A stretch of 64,000 bases of DNA from Sphingomonas panacis (GCF_001717955.1 NZ_CP014168.1:2265501-2329500); one strand, 5' to 3'; shown: positions 50,776 through 60,727, counted from the first letter of the stretch. Program-made: numbers and translations. The notes: generated from the sequence alone by a model not told the origin.

Positions 50776-51262
50776 GAGAATCAGCCTGTGCGGGTTCGAC
50801 CGCTAATTTCGATCAAATTCATTTTCGATGTCAGGATCTCTCTGGTGACTCGGTGGGCCGATCCAGGGACGGCTGATCGCGTTCCCTTGTGACGTGCAGG
50901 TAACCATTGCGTTTTCGGCATCGAACGCTGACCTGAAGCGGAGCGGTTGGTGAAAGCGGACCGGCAGGATTCGGGATTACGGTCCGACCGCTTGAAAACA
51001 ACGCTATAGCAATAACGCACTTCTGTTCATCTGCGGGAGGGGCTAATGCCGCTCAGTGTCGGAAAGAAAACGCCACGGTTTTAGAGATGTGATCTAATGA
51101 AGCCAGTCGTACTACTTGGTTCATGATTTTATATGCCGATATATCAGTATAAGTTGTATTTTTAGGTCGATATAGTGTCTGATAATTGCAGTTATCACAT
51201 AAGCGAAATTGACGCCTTCTTATAAGGTGACGTACAAGCGGCGCTGAGGAGCGTGGCGCGTC
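50776..51262. other. Regulatory intergenic region between traG and integrase
   Basis: 487 bp, the upstream region of both divergent genes. Bases about 51090-51235 are strikingly AT-rich for this genome. Within them is ATATGCCGATATAT (51131-51144), similar to the ATATGCCGACA half-site of the mini-element at 6373. No RNA gene seen. It may hold an integration site or promoters. Confidence 0.45.
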
Positions 51263-52501
51263 GTGAGCATCGAAACCGCCTTGGAAGGGCAGAAAGCTGC
51301 TGTAGTGGCCGCGGAGGTTGCCCTGCCCGCTATCAGGGCGCCGGCCGACCTCGCTTGGACGATCGTGCAAATGCGCGCCGGGGAGCGCGTCACTGTGAAC
51401 GAGGCGCTGATCGCCGCCTACCAGGCCGCCTCGTCGCCCCACAGCATCCGTGCGCTCAAAACTGATATCGAAGCGTTCGACGCCTGGTGCCGCCGCACGA
51501 ACCGGATCGCGCTGCCGGCGACGGCCGAGACGGTGGCCGAATATCTCGATGCGCGGGCGGGGAAGGGGAGTCGGCCGGCCTCGTTATCCCGCTACAAGGC
51601 CTCGATCGCCAAGATCCACCAGCTGCTCGATCTGAAGGACCCGACGCCGGCGCCGCTGGTCAAGCTGCGTCTGGCGGCGGTTCGGCGGGAGAAGGGCGCA
51701 GCCCAGAAACAGGCGCGGCCGTTGCGGTTCAAAGGCCCGGTTCGCGATGTCGAGCGCGACCAGGCACGCGGGCTCAATATCCGCGCGCTGCTCGAGAGCT
51801 GCCCTGACGATGTGCCGGGGTTGCGCGATCGGGCGCTGCTGTCGGCCGCCTATGACACCGGACTGCGCGCCTCCGAGCTGGTCGCAGTTGCGATCGAGCA
51901 TATCGAAGAGGCGATCGACCCCGAGGCGCGGCTGCTGCAGATCCTGCGCAGCAAAGGCGATCAGGACGGGGAGGGGGCGACCGCCTATCTCAGCCCGCGC
52001 ACCGTCGCGGCGATCGCTGCTTGGACCGATGCTGCCGGGATCACGACAGGGCCGTTGTTCCGTCGGGTGCAGGTGCGGCGCTATAAAGCCCGTGCCGCGG
52101 TGCGCGGTCGGTCGATCGACAGCATCTCGGGCCGCGAGACCTGGGATCTGCGCAAGACGCTCCCCAAGCCTGCGGTCAAGGCGCGCGTCGAATACGACAT
52201 TGGCAGCGTGGCGCTGCACCCGGGTTCGGTCGGACCCATCTTCCGCTCGATCATCCAACGCGCGTTTGACCGCGGCGCGCTGCCAGATCTGACGACTGAG
52301 GACGTGGCCCGGCTGCTCAAGGGGATCAGCGCGCATTCGACCCGGATCGGGCTCAACCAAGATCTGTTTGCGAGCGGCGAGGATCTCGCAGGGATTATGG
52401 ATGCGCTGCGATGGAAGTCGCCGCGCATGCCGCTCGCCTATAACCGCAATCTGGCGGCCGAGCAGGGCGCTGCGGGCCGCCTAATGTCGAAGCTGGAATG
52501 A
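51263..52501 (+). CDS. Tyrosine recombinase / integrase
   Basis: 412 aa with a GTG start. The N-terminal SAM-like domain includes ASSPHSIRALKTDIEAFDAW. Catalytic residues: Arg in YDTGLRASELVAVAIEHIEE, Lys in ILRSKGDQDGEG, HxxR in SAHSTRIGLNQDLF, a Trp in place of the second His in DALRWKSPRM, and Tyr in PLAYNRNLAAEQ. The type is common on sphingomonad plasmids and integrative elements. Divergent from traG, so it could be the integrase of the trb element, though no attachment repeats were identified. Confidence 0.9.
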   Translation: MSIETALEGQKAAVVAAEVALPAIRAPADLAWTIVQMRAGERVTVNEALIAAYQAASSPHSIRALKTDIEAFDAWCRRTNRIALPATAETVAEYLDARAGKGSRPASLSRYKASIAKIHQLLDLKDPTPAPLVKLRLAAVRREKGAAQKQARPLRFKGPVRDVERDQARGLNIRALLESCPDDVPGLRDRALLSAAYDTGLRASELVAVAIEHIEEAIDPEARLLQILRSKGDQDGEGATAYLSPRTVAAIAAWTDAAGITTGPLFRRVQVRRYKARAAVRGRSIDSISGRETWDLRKTLPKPAVKARVEYDIGSVALHPGSVGPIFRSIIQRAFDRGALPDLTTEDVARLLKGISAHSTRIGLNQDLFASGEDLAGIMDALRWKSPRMPLAYNRNLAAEQGAAGRLMSKLE

Positions 52502-52813
52502 CGGGGTCTGGGACTTTGCAGCCATTCGCGGATGAACCGTTGAACGTCGGATACGGGCAGAGGCGGACGTTCACGCGATGTACGCCGCTACGTCTCTGAA
52601 CGACAAGGGTAGTCGATTCCGGTCGGTCAGGTTGAGGGAAGCGAGGTCGCTAGGACAGCAATACTTTAAACATGCTCGGAGACGCGAACTCAGGCAAACA
52701 CGGTGATATTTTGATAAAAGACCGCAAAATATCATCACATTGCGCCAGCTCGTCATAAGCTTTGCACATATGATGGCTAGAGTGAGCGCGGTTTCAAATG
52801 GCTGGATGCAGGC
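52502..52813. other. Intergenic region upstream of phospholipase C-like gene
   Basis: 312 bp without a gene. It contains the 10-bp inverted repeat at 52704-52734 listed separately. The remainder is unremarkable. Confidence 0.4.
52704..52734. promoter_or_regulatory. AT-rich inverted repeat, operator candidate
   Basis: TGATATTTTG (52704-52713) and its complement CAAAATATCA (52725-52734) flank 11 nt, about 80 bp before the phospholipase C-like gene. There is no T-run, so a terminator is unlikely; the position suits an operator for the downstream cluster. Confidence 0.45.
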
Positions 52814-54874
52814 GTGACAATCGATCGCAGGGTGTTTCTTCTCGGTGCGTCGGGCGCCGCAGCTTTTACGAATCAGCCCGCGACAGCGCTGCGCCGCTCC
52901 GCCGGGCGCGGCTCGATCCAGGATGTCGAGCATGTCGTGATTCTGATGCAGGAGAACCGCTCGTTCGATCATTATTTCGGCAGTTTGCGCGGCGTGCGCG
53001 GCTTTTCCGATCCGAGGCCCGTCACACTGCCGAGCGGCAAGCCGGTTTGGGCGCAACGCCGCGCCGACCGCGACGGCGGTCAGATCGCCTGGCCCTTCCG
53101 GCTCGACTACAATAGCAGCAACGCGCGGTGCTTTACGGGCCTCGACCATAGCTGGAAGGATAGCCAGACACGCTGGCGCAACTGGGACGTCTGGGCCGAG
53201 CAGAAAGGCCCGCTGACGATGGCGCACCTGACCCGTGCGGACATTCCCTATTATTACGCGCTTGCCGACCAGTTCACCATCTGCGACGCATATCATTGCT
53301 CGCTGCAGGGGCCGACCGGGCCAAACCGGCTCTTTCATTTCACCGGCACCAGCGGCCTCAGCGTCGGTCAGGCGGGCGAATATTGCGTCACCAATGGCGG
53401 CAGCGACGCCAATCCCGGCGCGGACATGGCGAAGGACGACGCGACCGAGGGGCTCCCCTGGCGCACCTATGCCGGGCGGCTGGAAGAGGCGGGCGTGTCG
53501 TGGCGGGTCTATCAGGAACTCGCCAATTATTCCGATAACCCGCTTGGCTATTTCAAGGAATTTCGCAAATTGGATCGTGCCTCGTCACGGTATCGGCGTG
53601 GGCGCGCGCATGTTGACTGGATCGACGGCGCCGCACCGCCGGACCCCGAGGCGACACAGGCGCGTCACCTGATCGCCGCCTTCGCCGCCGACGTGGCCGC
53701 CGATCGTCTGCCGCAGGTTTCCTGGATCGTGCCGATGATGCAGATGAGCGAGCATCCCGACGCGCCGGTCCCCTTCGGCGAGGTGCTGATCGCCAGCCTC
53801 GTTGCGGCACTGGCGGCCAACCCCAAGGTGTGGGCGAAGACGGCGTTCATTCTCAACTATGATGAGAATGACGGCTTTTTCGATCACATCCCAGCGCCCA
53901 TGCCCGCCATCGCGCCGCGCTACGGTGCGAGCAACGTCGATGTTCGGGGCGAGACATATCAGGGCGAGCCGGTCGGGCTCGGCCCGCGCGTGCCGATGAT
54001 GGTGATATCGCCCTGGACGCACGGCGGGTGGGTGAACTCGCAGATGTTCGATCATACCTCGGTGCTGCGCTTCCTCGAAAAGCGCTTCGGGGTGGTCGAG
54101 CCCAATATCTCGCCGTGGCGACGCGCGATCTGCGGCGACCTGACCTCGATGTTCGATTTCGACGTGTCGCACGAGGCGCGGCTCGACACGCGCTGGGCGA
54201 AGGCGCTGCCCTCGGTCGCCGGCTACATCGCCGAGACCGAGCAATTGTGTAAAAGCGGCCCGCCACCGACGATCGCCATCAGCACGGGTGTGCCCGTACA
54301 GGAGCCGGGCACCCGCCCCGCACGCGCGCTGCCGTATCGCTTCGCGGTCGAGCCAGGCTGGTCGAATGCCGGCTTGACGCTCCGCTTCGTCAATGACGGG
54401 ATCGTCGGCATCGTGTTCGGCGTCCAGGATGAGATCGCCTTCCCCGGCTGGCGCTACTTCACCGTCGCGGCGGGTTCGCGGCTGGAGGAAGCGTGGCCGC
54501 TGCGTCGCGACCGGCCGCATGCGCTGGTCGTGCGCGGGCCGAACGGCTTCCAGCGCGAGTATCGCGGCGCCGGTGGTGCGGGGCGGATCGAGGCGGCGAT
54601 CGTCTGGCGCGAGGATGGGCGAGGGGGCACACTGCACCTCGTAAACCGGGATGGGACGGCAACGATCGTGACGATGCGCTGCGCCCATACCGGCCGGCAG
54701 GAGCGGTTTTCCGTCACGACGGAGATGCTGCGCCCGCTCGGTCTTCCCGATCATCGCTGGTACGATCTGATGCTCACGGTGTCGGACGGCACCCGGCAGC
54801 GGCTCGCGGGGCATGTCGAGACGGGCGAGCCCAGCGTAAGCGAGCCCATTGTCGCGTATCCTCACCCGCTTTGA
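52814..54874 (+). CDS. Phosphocholine-type phospholipase C (AcpA/PLC superfamily)
   Basis: 686 aa, GTG start. The N-terminus MTIDRRVFLLGASGAAAF carries a twin-arginine signal. The catalytic phosphoesterase domain shows VVILMQENRSFDHYFGSLRG (nucleophile region), GPTGPNRLFHFTGT, VSWIVPMMQMSEHPD, NYDENDGFFDH and HTSVLRFLEKRFGV. Two C-terminal DUF756-like beta domains follow (from about residue 500). Family enzymes cleave phosphatidylcholine, sphingomyelin or phosphate monoesters in the periplasm or outside the cell. Neighbours are a POT transporter, a DeoR regulator and a receptor. Confidence 0.9.
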   Translation: MTIDRRVFLLGASGAAAFTNQPATALRRSAGRGSIQDVEHVVILMQENRSFDHYFGSLRGVRGFSDPRPVTLPSGKPVWAQRRADRDGGQIAWPFRLDYNSSNARCFTGLDHSWKDSQTRWRNWDVWAEQKGPLTMAHLTRADIPYYYALADQFTICDAYHCSLQGPTGPNRLFHFTGTSGLSVGQAGEYCVTNGGSDANPGADMAKDDATEGLPWRTYAGRLEEAGVSWRVYQELANYSDNPLGYFKEFRKLDRASSRYRRGRAHVDWIDGAAPPDPEATQARHLIAAFAADVAADRLPQVSWIVPMMQMSEHPDAPVPFGEVLIASLVAALAANPKVWAKTAFILNYDENDGFFDHIPAPMPAIAPRYGASNVDVRGETYQGEPVGLGPRVPMMVISPWTHGGWVNSQMFDHTSVLRFLEKRFGVVEPNISPWRRAICGDLTSMFDFDVSHEARLDTRWAKALPSVAGYIAETEQLCKSGPPPTIAISTGVPVQEPGTRPARALPYRFAVEPGWSNAGLTLRFVNDGIVGIVFGVQDEIAFPGWRYFTVAAGSRLEEAWPLRRDRPHALVVRGPNGFQREYRGAGGAGRIEAAIVWREDGRGGTLHLVNRDGTATIVTMRCAHTGRQERFSVTTEMLRPLGLPDHRWYDLMLTVSDGTRQRLAGHVETGEPSVSEPIVAYPHPL

Positions 54875-54939
54875 GCTTCGACTGTCATCACGCTGTTGCG
54901 AAGCGCGCCTAGCGCCCCCCGTTGGCGAGGGCGGGCAAG

Positions 54940-56298
54940 ATGGGCGACGCGGTTTTTAACGACGGCACAGTGCTGGACCGACGCTTTCTGGCGCTGGCGA
55001 TGATGGAATTCTGGGAGCGATTCGCCATGACCGGCGTGAAATCGCTGCTCGTGCTGATCCTGGTCGATCATGTGCTGGCCGGCGATCTGACGCGCGTGGC
55101 CGGGGCGACGGCGCTGCGCGACGCCAGTGTGGCGGTGTTCGGTCCGATCTCGACCACCGGCCTCGCGTCGCAGCTATACGGTTACGCCAACGCCCTGATC
55201 TATCTGTCGATCCCGCTCGGCGGGCTGGCTGGCGATCTCGCCGGTAGCCGACGGGTGATGGTGGCGAGCAGCGGGGCGGGCATGCTGCTCGGCCTCATGC
55301 TCATGCTCGGTAACGGCAGCTTTCTGATCGGTCTGCTTTTCTTCGCCATCGGCACCGGGCTGCTCAAGGGCAATCTCTCCGCTCAGGTCGGGCTGCTTTT
55401 CCACGACGAGGCGCAGCGGCGGCGCGCCTATACGGTCTATCTTGGCTTCCTCAACGCCGGTGTGATCTGCGGCCCCTTGGTGTGCGGTGCGCTCGAGGTG
55501 TTTGCGGGGCCGGCTTATGGTATCGGCGCTGCGGGGGTGGCGCTCGCCATCGGGCTGGTCTTCTATACGGGCAACGGTGAGGACGTCGCCGTTGGTCCGA
55601 CAACCGCGAATCCAGCGTACCCGCCGGTCGGGCCGGCGGCCGCGACGGGCGTGCTGATCGTCGCGCTCGCCGCTGTTTACCTGTGCTTCGCGGCGTATGA
55701 GCAGCTCAACAATATCTTCCTGGTCTGGGCACGGTCGCATGTCGATCTGCGACTGGGCGGATGGGCGATTCCGGTGGCATGGCTGCTATCGTTCGACGGT
55801 GCCTTCACGCTGACTCTGGTTGCGGTATCGCACCTCACGACGCGCGCGCTGGAGCGGCGCGGCATCACCATCGGCGCGGCGGTGCAGGTGCTGCTCGGCG
55901 GGCTGTGTTGCTCGGCCGGCTATCTGGTGCTGACGATCGGCAGCCTGAGCGGCGGGACGTTGCCGCTGGCTTGGGCGATTGCTTACCTGCTCCTGATCGA
56001 CGCCGCAGTGGTGCTGATCTGGTCCTCGTGCCTCAGCCTGATCGCAGGCGTCGCACCGCGCCGGCTGATCGGATTCTGGGTGGGGCTGTTCTACTTGCAC
56101 GGCTTTTTCGCGAACCTGTGGGTCGGTCTCAGCGGGGTCTATTACGAACGGATGGGGACGCCGTCCTTCTGGCTTCTCCATGCCGGCGTGGCGGGTGCCG
56201 GCGCGCTGCTCGTGCTGGTCGTCGGATTTCCGCTGATGCGCGCGGTGCGCGCGCGTCAGGCGATCACCACCTCGGCATGCGCGAACGCACCGGCGTAA
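54940..56298 (+). CDS. POT/PTR2-family proton-coupled oligopeptide-type transporter
   Basis: 452 aa from the ATG at 54940; a TTG at 54922 is an alternative. About 12 membrane segments. The family motif is MEFWERFAMTGVKSLLVLIL (E-x-x-E-R region, here FWERF). LLKGNLSAQVGLLF with YLGFLNAGVICGPL corresponds to the signature PTR2 loop. Such carriers import di- and tripeptides with protons, though some take other small molecules. The 3' end overlaps the convergent DeoR gene by 43 bp. Confidence 0.88.
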   Translation: MGDAVFNDGTVLDRRFLALAMMEFWERFAMTGVKSLLVLILVDHVLAGDLTRVAGATALRDASVAVFGPISTTGLASQLYGYANALIYLSIPLGGLAGDLAGSRRVMVASSGAGMLLGLMLMLGNGSFLIGLLFFAIGTGLLKGNLSAQVGLLFHDEAQRRRAYTVYLGFLNAGVICGPLVCGALEVFAGPAYGIGAAGVALAIGLVFYTGNGEDVAVGPTTANPAYPPVGPAAATGVLIVALAAVYLCFAAYEQLNNIFLVWARSHVDLRLGGWAIPVAWLLSFDGAFTLTLVAVSHLTTRALERRGITIGAAVQVLLGGLCCSAGYLVLTIGSLSGGTLPLAWAIAYLLLIDAAVVLIWSSCLSLIAGVAPRRLIGFWVGLFYLHGFFANLWVGLSGVYYERMGTPSFWLLHAGVAGAGALLVLVVGFPLMRAVRARQAITTSACANAPA

Positions 56299-57023
56299 TC
56301 CTCCGCCAGCGGCTCGTCCGTGACGAGGATATCGACATCGGTCAGCGCCGCCGTCTGGATCAACGCATATCGGCCGATCTTCGAACAATCGGCGGCGAGC
56401 AGCACCTGCTTCGAGGTGGCGTAAGCGATCCGGCTCATTGCCGCCTCACCGGGATGGAAATCCATCAGTCCCCGGTCGATGCTGATTCCGCCCACCGACA
56501 GGATGGCGAGATGCGGGGTGAAGCCGCGCACATAGTCCTGCGCGACATGGTCGGAAAAGGCGCGGTAATCGTAATCCATTTGTCCGCCGGCGAGGAACAG
56601 GCGGTTGTTGTTGATCCCGCCCAGGTCTTTGGCCACGTGCAGCGAATTGGTTATGACCGTCAGCGCGCGCCGATCGACGAGCTGACGCGCAATGAAGCAG
56701 CTCGTCGTACCCGAATCGATGAAGATGATCGCGCCGTCATCAATCAGTTCGGCGGCCGCGCGGCCGATGCGCAGCTTGGCGTCGGCATTCTCTTCCATGC
56801 GCTGATGGAGCGGCCCTTCATGCACCGGCGTCGCCATGCGTGCGCCGCCATGCTCGCGGATGATGACCCCGTGGTCCTCAAGCGCGCGCAGCTCTCGCCG
56901 GATCGTCTCGTCGGACACGGCGAGATCGTTCGCCAGCGCCGTCACTGATAAGGTCCGTCCGCTGCGCAGACGCGTGATGATCTCACGCTGGCGCTTTGAT
57001 CTTTTCTCTATCGTCCCCTCCAT
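56256..57023 (-). CDS. DeoR-family transcriptional regulator
   Basis: 255 aa from the ATG at 57023. The N-terminal HTH reads IITRLRSGRTLSVTALANDL then AVSDETIRRELRALEDHGVI, and the DeoR sensor domain shows IGRAAAELIDDGAIIFIDSG and the sugar-phosphate-binding pattern NSLHVAKDL, HLAILSVGGIS. The family usually senses phosphorylated sugars or polyols, such as the glycerol phosphate that a phospholipase pathway could yield (inference). Divergent partners are absent; it follows the receptor gene on the same strand. Confidence 0.9.
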   Translation of the reverse strand: MEGTIEKRSKRQREIITRLRSGRTLSVTALANDLAVSDETIRRELRALEDHGVIIREHGGARMATPVHEGPLHQRMEENADAKLRIGRAAAELIDDGAIIFIDSGTTSCFIARQLVDRRALTVITNSLHVAKDLGGINNNRLFLAGGQMDYDYRAFSDHVAQDYVRGFTPHLAILSVGGISIDRGLMDFHPGEAAMSRIAYATSKQVLLAADCSKIGRYALIQTAALTDVDILVTDEPLAEDYAGAFAHAEVVIA

Positions 57024-57129
57024 CGCTCGCTTCCGCCGAGCCGGTTGCCCGGCGAGACATGCCCCGCGCCCGGTGATTTGCAACCGCCGGGATCGCTCGT
57101 TCAGAACGATCCCGGCGATGGCGAATGGC

Positions 57130-60100
57130 TCAGAAGCCGAGGCGCGCCGTCACCCGCACCGAACGCGGGCTCTGGTAATTGACCGGCGAGCGATAGTCGG
57201 TGTTCACCGATCCGTCGCCCTGTTCGCCGAAATTGTTATACGAGGTGACCGACTGGCTGTTGAACAGGTTGAACACGTCGAGCCGGACCGAGGCGTCCAC
57301 GCCGCGTGGCAGCGGCAGGTGAACGATTGCGCTCACGTCGAACTGGGTAAGCCAGTCGCCGGTGAACGCGGTGCCGCGCGGGATGAGCTTGCCCTGACAA
57401 TAATAGCCGTAGCCGTGATAGGTGTTGGCATAGGCATCGACGCTGAGTGGCACCGCGCCGATGCAGCTATAATGCGCCCCCGACTGCACGATCGCGTTGC
57501 CGCCGAGATCGAGGAAGTCGAACAGGCGGTAGCTGCCATATGCCTTGAAGCTGTGGCGGCGGTCGCTCGGCAGATACCCGTAAGCCCCGTTCTCGAAGCC
57601 GGGCGAGTCGAAGTCGGCGGTGCGGTTGATCGCCGCCTGCCCGTTCTCGGAGCGCACGCCGCCTTCGTAATTCCCCTTGTTGAAGGACAGCGTGTAGGAG
57701 GCCGCGAGGCTCCACTTTTTGTCGAAGCTGCGATCGAAGGTCAGCGTCAGCGCGTTGTAGTTGCGGCTCGGCGTGGGATAGCCGAGATCCTCCGCCTTCA
57801 GCGTCACGGTAGGGGTCGAGCCGTCAGGCAGCTTGTTGAGCTGCACGGTCACGTCACGACCGGGATTGGCGATGACGAACTGGTTGCCGCCCGAGAAGGT
57901 GGACTGGCAGGCCGCCCCCGCCATGCCCGCCGCCACGCAATATGCGCGCGCGGCGATGTCGATCGACATGTCCTCGATCACATTCTGGAGTTCGCGGTGC
58001 GTGAAATACGCGCCGATCCGGACATGGTCGCCGAACTGATGTTCGGCGCCGATGATGAACTCATTGTCCGACTGGGGCTTGATGTTGGTGGCGATTGCGC
58101 CCGCCGGGTTGAACGCCGATCCGTCCGCCGATAGCTCGCAATTCTTCACCTTGGTGTCCGGGCAGGCGGTGGTGTTGGCGACTGACAGGATGGGCGCACC
58201 CTCCACCGGAATGTTGCCCGCGCCGCTGGTGCCGTTGAACAGGTTGTACCGCGTGTAGGTGACGAGGCTGCCGGCAACGTTCAGATTGATGTCGCCCGCC
58301 ATCGGCAGGTAATATTTCGCGTACGAACCGAAAACCTTCGTTCGCCCGTCCCCGAGCGGATCAAACGAAGCGCCAATGCGCGGCGCCCATTGGTTGCCCG
58401 ATTCGAAGAACGACTTGCCGTTCACGCCCTGGTTGCTGAAGCGATCGTTGCGAAGGCCGAGATCGAACCGCAAGCGGTTGTCGAGCAGTGACCATTGATC
58501 CTGGATGTAATAGGCTTGGTTGCGGACGTGCGCCGTGCCATTCTGCGCGTAGACGCGCGTGGTATAATATTGCGTGCCGACCGGAAGGCCGATGCGCGCC
58601 GCTGAATCGGCGGTGACATTGTAGATCTTGTACGCGCCTGCACCGATCGTCTGGTAGGTCTGGACCTGCGTGTCCTTCTCGTTGTCATAGCCGAAACGGA
58701 CGTGATGCGTCCCCAGCAGATGGAACTGAAGGTCGGCGTCGATGCGGTAGAATTCGCGCTTGTTGTCGGTCTGGCTGTAGGCGTCGGTTACTTTATTGGC
58801 GCCGATCTGGATGCCGGCAGGGTCACTGCGGTAATCGACGACCTGCGAATTAACGGTGTCGAGCGGCAGGTTGCCCGAGCGCAGCTTGTTGACGCCGTAT
58901 GCGCCCGACAGCGTGAGCCACGGCGTGAACGTGCCCGTGTAGCGGCCGACATAATTGACGCCGCCCGCACGCGCATTGGTGCCCCCGGTCTCAGCGCCGC
59001 GTGTGTAGGTGGTGCGGTCCCAATTGTAGCTGCGGTTTAGCGTGTCGTCGGTGGTGTCGAAATAGGTGAACTCGAAATGATGGTCGCCGGTGATGTAGCC
59101 ATCGACCTTGCCGCCCCAGAACGGGCTGCGGTTGGTCACGCCGGTCGAGTTGTTCTGGTTGTTCGATGGCGTGAACGCGCGGATGTCACGGAAATTGTAG
59201 AGGCCGTAGACGAACAGGTGATCTTTGATGATCGGCCCGCTCGCCTGGAGGATCAGTTCCTGCCGGCTGGCGCGGGCATGCGCGTAATCGGTGGTACGGG
59301 TCGAGGGCGAACTGTCGCGCAGCGCGTCAGGCTCGGTGATGCCGGTGACGCTGGCATGATATTCGTTCGAGCCGGACTTGGTGGTGGCGACGACATAGCC
59401 GCCGGTCGCGCGACCGAATTCGGCCGGGGCGCCGCCGGTCTTGACCTCGACGGTCTGGTAGAAGTCGAAGGGCACTTCAGTCGGCTGGCCGCCCGAGACG
59501 AAATCGGTGACGTTCAGGCCGTTGATGTAGAAGGCGTTTTCGGTGAAAGCCGCGCCCGCGATCGAGACCTGGTTGGCGAAGCCGCCGTTCGACGGCGACG
59601 ATCCCTGCACCGTGCCCGGCGTCAGCAGCATCACGTCGCGCAAGCTACGGCCGATCGGCACGCGTTGCGTCAGCGAGCCGAGGTTGATCGTGCTGCCGAC
59701 CGTCGTATCCTGGAAATCGGCGACGCGCTGACGCGAACCCGTGACGACGATATCGCCGTTCTGCGACGCGGCAACGAGGTGGAACGTGTTCGCGCCGCCG
59801 GTCTCGCGAGTCAGCGGGATGCCGCGCTCGGTGTAGGTCGAATAACCCTCGGCGGTTATGGTGACGTCGTAATTGCCCGGCGATAGCTGCGGGATCGTAT
59901 AGGCGCCCGCGCCGTCGGTCATCGCGGTGCGGCTGACGCCTCTATCCGATGAGGTGATCTTCACCTCGGCATTCGTGATTGGCGCGCCGTCCTGGCCGGT
60001 CACGCGGCCGGAGGCGACAATGTTGGTGTAATCCTGCGCGTGGGCGGCGGGCGTGGCGATGGCGACGACGGACACCGTTGAGCCGAGCATCAACAGCGCG

Positions 60101-60141
60101 CGCACGGCGGCGCGCGACGAACGTCGCGTGGAGCGGAACAT
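57130..60141 (-). CDS. TonB-dependent receptor with carboxypeptidase-regulatory-like N-domain (Oar-type)
   Basis: 1003 aa; ATG at 60141 with AAGGGGG 5 nt upstream. A signal peptide ends AAHAQDY. Residues about 40-115 form an Ig-like carboxypeptidase-regulatory domain (ASGRVTGQDGAPITNAEVKI, GNYDVTITAEGYST). A TonB-box-like DIVVTGSRQ precedes the plug (ENAFYINGLNVTDFVSGG, PFDFYQTVEVKTGGAPAEFG). The barrel ends YQSPRSVRVTARLGF. This architecture is found in Oar-like receptors for proteins or peptides, consistent with the nearby POT transporter (inference). The DeoR gene follows 106 bp downstream. Confidence 0.93.
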   Translation of the reverse strand: MFRSTRRSSRAAVRALLMLGSTVSVVAIATPAAHAQDYTNIVASGRVTGQDGAPITNAEVKITSSDRGVSRTAMTDGAGAYTIPQLSPGNYDVTITAEGYSTYTERGIPLTRETGGANTFHLVAASQNGDIVVTGSRQRVADFQDTTVGSTINLGSLTQRVPIGRSLRDVMLLTPGTVQGSSPSNGGFANQVSIAGAAFTENAFYINGLNVTDFVSGGQPTEVPFDFYQTVEVKTGGAPAEFGRATGGYVVATTKSGSNEYHASVTGITEPDALRDSSPSTRTTDYAHARASRQELILQASGPIIKDHLFVYGLYNFRDIRAFTPSNNQNNSTGVTNRSPFWGGKVDGYITGDHHFEFTYFDTTDDTLNRSYNWDRTTYTRGAETGGTNARAGGVNYVGRYTGTFTPWLTLSGAYGVNKLRSGNLPLDTVNSQVVDYRSDPAGIQIGANKVTDAYSQTDNKREFYRIDADLQFHLLGTHHVRFGYDNEKDTQVQTYQTIGAGAYKIYNVTADSAARIGLPVGTQYYTTRVYAQNGTAHVRNQAYYIQDQWSLLDNRLRFDLGLRNDRFSNQGVNGKSFFESGNQWAPRIGASFDPLGDGRTKVFGSYAKYYLPMAGDINLNVAGSLVTYTRYNLFNGTSGAGNIPVEGAPILSVANTTACPDTKVKNCELSADGSAFNPAGAIATNIKPQSDNEFIIGAEHQFGDHVRIGAYFTHRELQNVIEDMSIDIAARAYCVAAGMAGAACQSTFSGGNQFVIANPGRDVTVQLNKLPDGSTPTVTLKAEDLGYPTPSRNYNALTLTFDRSFDKKWSLAASYTLSFNKGNYEGGVRSENGQAAINRTADFDSPGFENGAYGYLPSDRRHSFKAYGSYRLFDFLDLGGNAIVQSGAHYSCIGAVPLSVDAYANTYHGYGYYCQGKLIPRGTAFTGDWLTQFDVSAIVHLPLPRGVDASVRLDVFNLFNSQSVTSYNNFGEQGDGSVNTDYRSPVNYQSPRSVRVTARLGF

Positions 60142-60431
60142 GGAAACCCCCTTGGTGAAGCGAAAGCCGTGACGCGGTTCAATTGCGTCCCGGGAGCGCC
60201 GTTAGGAGAGATTGTTGGACTTTTTGTGACAAATCGCCAAAAATCGCACAGATTGAGCGCGGCTCCGGCCTATGCTTCACCGGGGAAAATGAATCTGCGC
60301 CGGATTCTGGTAACGTCGTCTACCGTGATAATCGACAGCAACAGGTGCTTTTCCGACGGACGGGCTGCTGAGCAAACGGCAGCTCCCGTCGGGAGCAGAC
60401 CTTCTCGTCTAGATCCAGAAATGACCTGAAG
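60142..60431. other. Receptor promoter region up to IS91 copy 2
   Basis: 290 bp without a gene. AAATCGC repeats twice near 60233-60250 (spacing 11 bp) and a GCTCCC-GTC-GGGAGC hairpin lies at 60382-60396. Either could be regulatory; the hairpin lacks a T-run. Confidence 0.35.
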
Positions 60432-60727
60432 TGTGAAGGGTTTCGGGCGCTTGCGTACGAAAGCCTCCAGTGCAGGAACCCGCGGGCCCCACGCGCTGGT
60501 CTATGGGTAAAGCGGCTTTTGGGTGGTTCTGACGGGTAAGCGATGCCGATCCGGAAGTGTCGGTTCTGGCCGGATCAACGTGACTTTGTGCGGCGTCAGA
60601 GTGCGGACGGTGGTGGTTTTGCTGGTCGGTGCGTGCTGCGCTGGGCTGGATTGCGGAATGGGCATGCACTGGGTCATCGGCCAGGACGCCGTGGGCGCGA
60701 CCGTCGTGCAGCCTGAGCCATGCCGGA

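Noticed and set aside
52704..52734. Inverted repeat as a rho-independent terminator of the integrase gene
   Set aside because: The stem is AT-rich and lacks a following T-run, and it is 200 bp beyond the integrase stop; an operator is the better reading.
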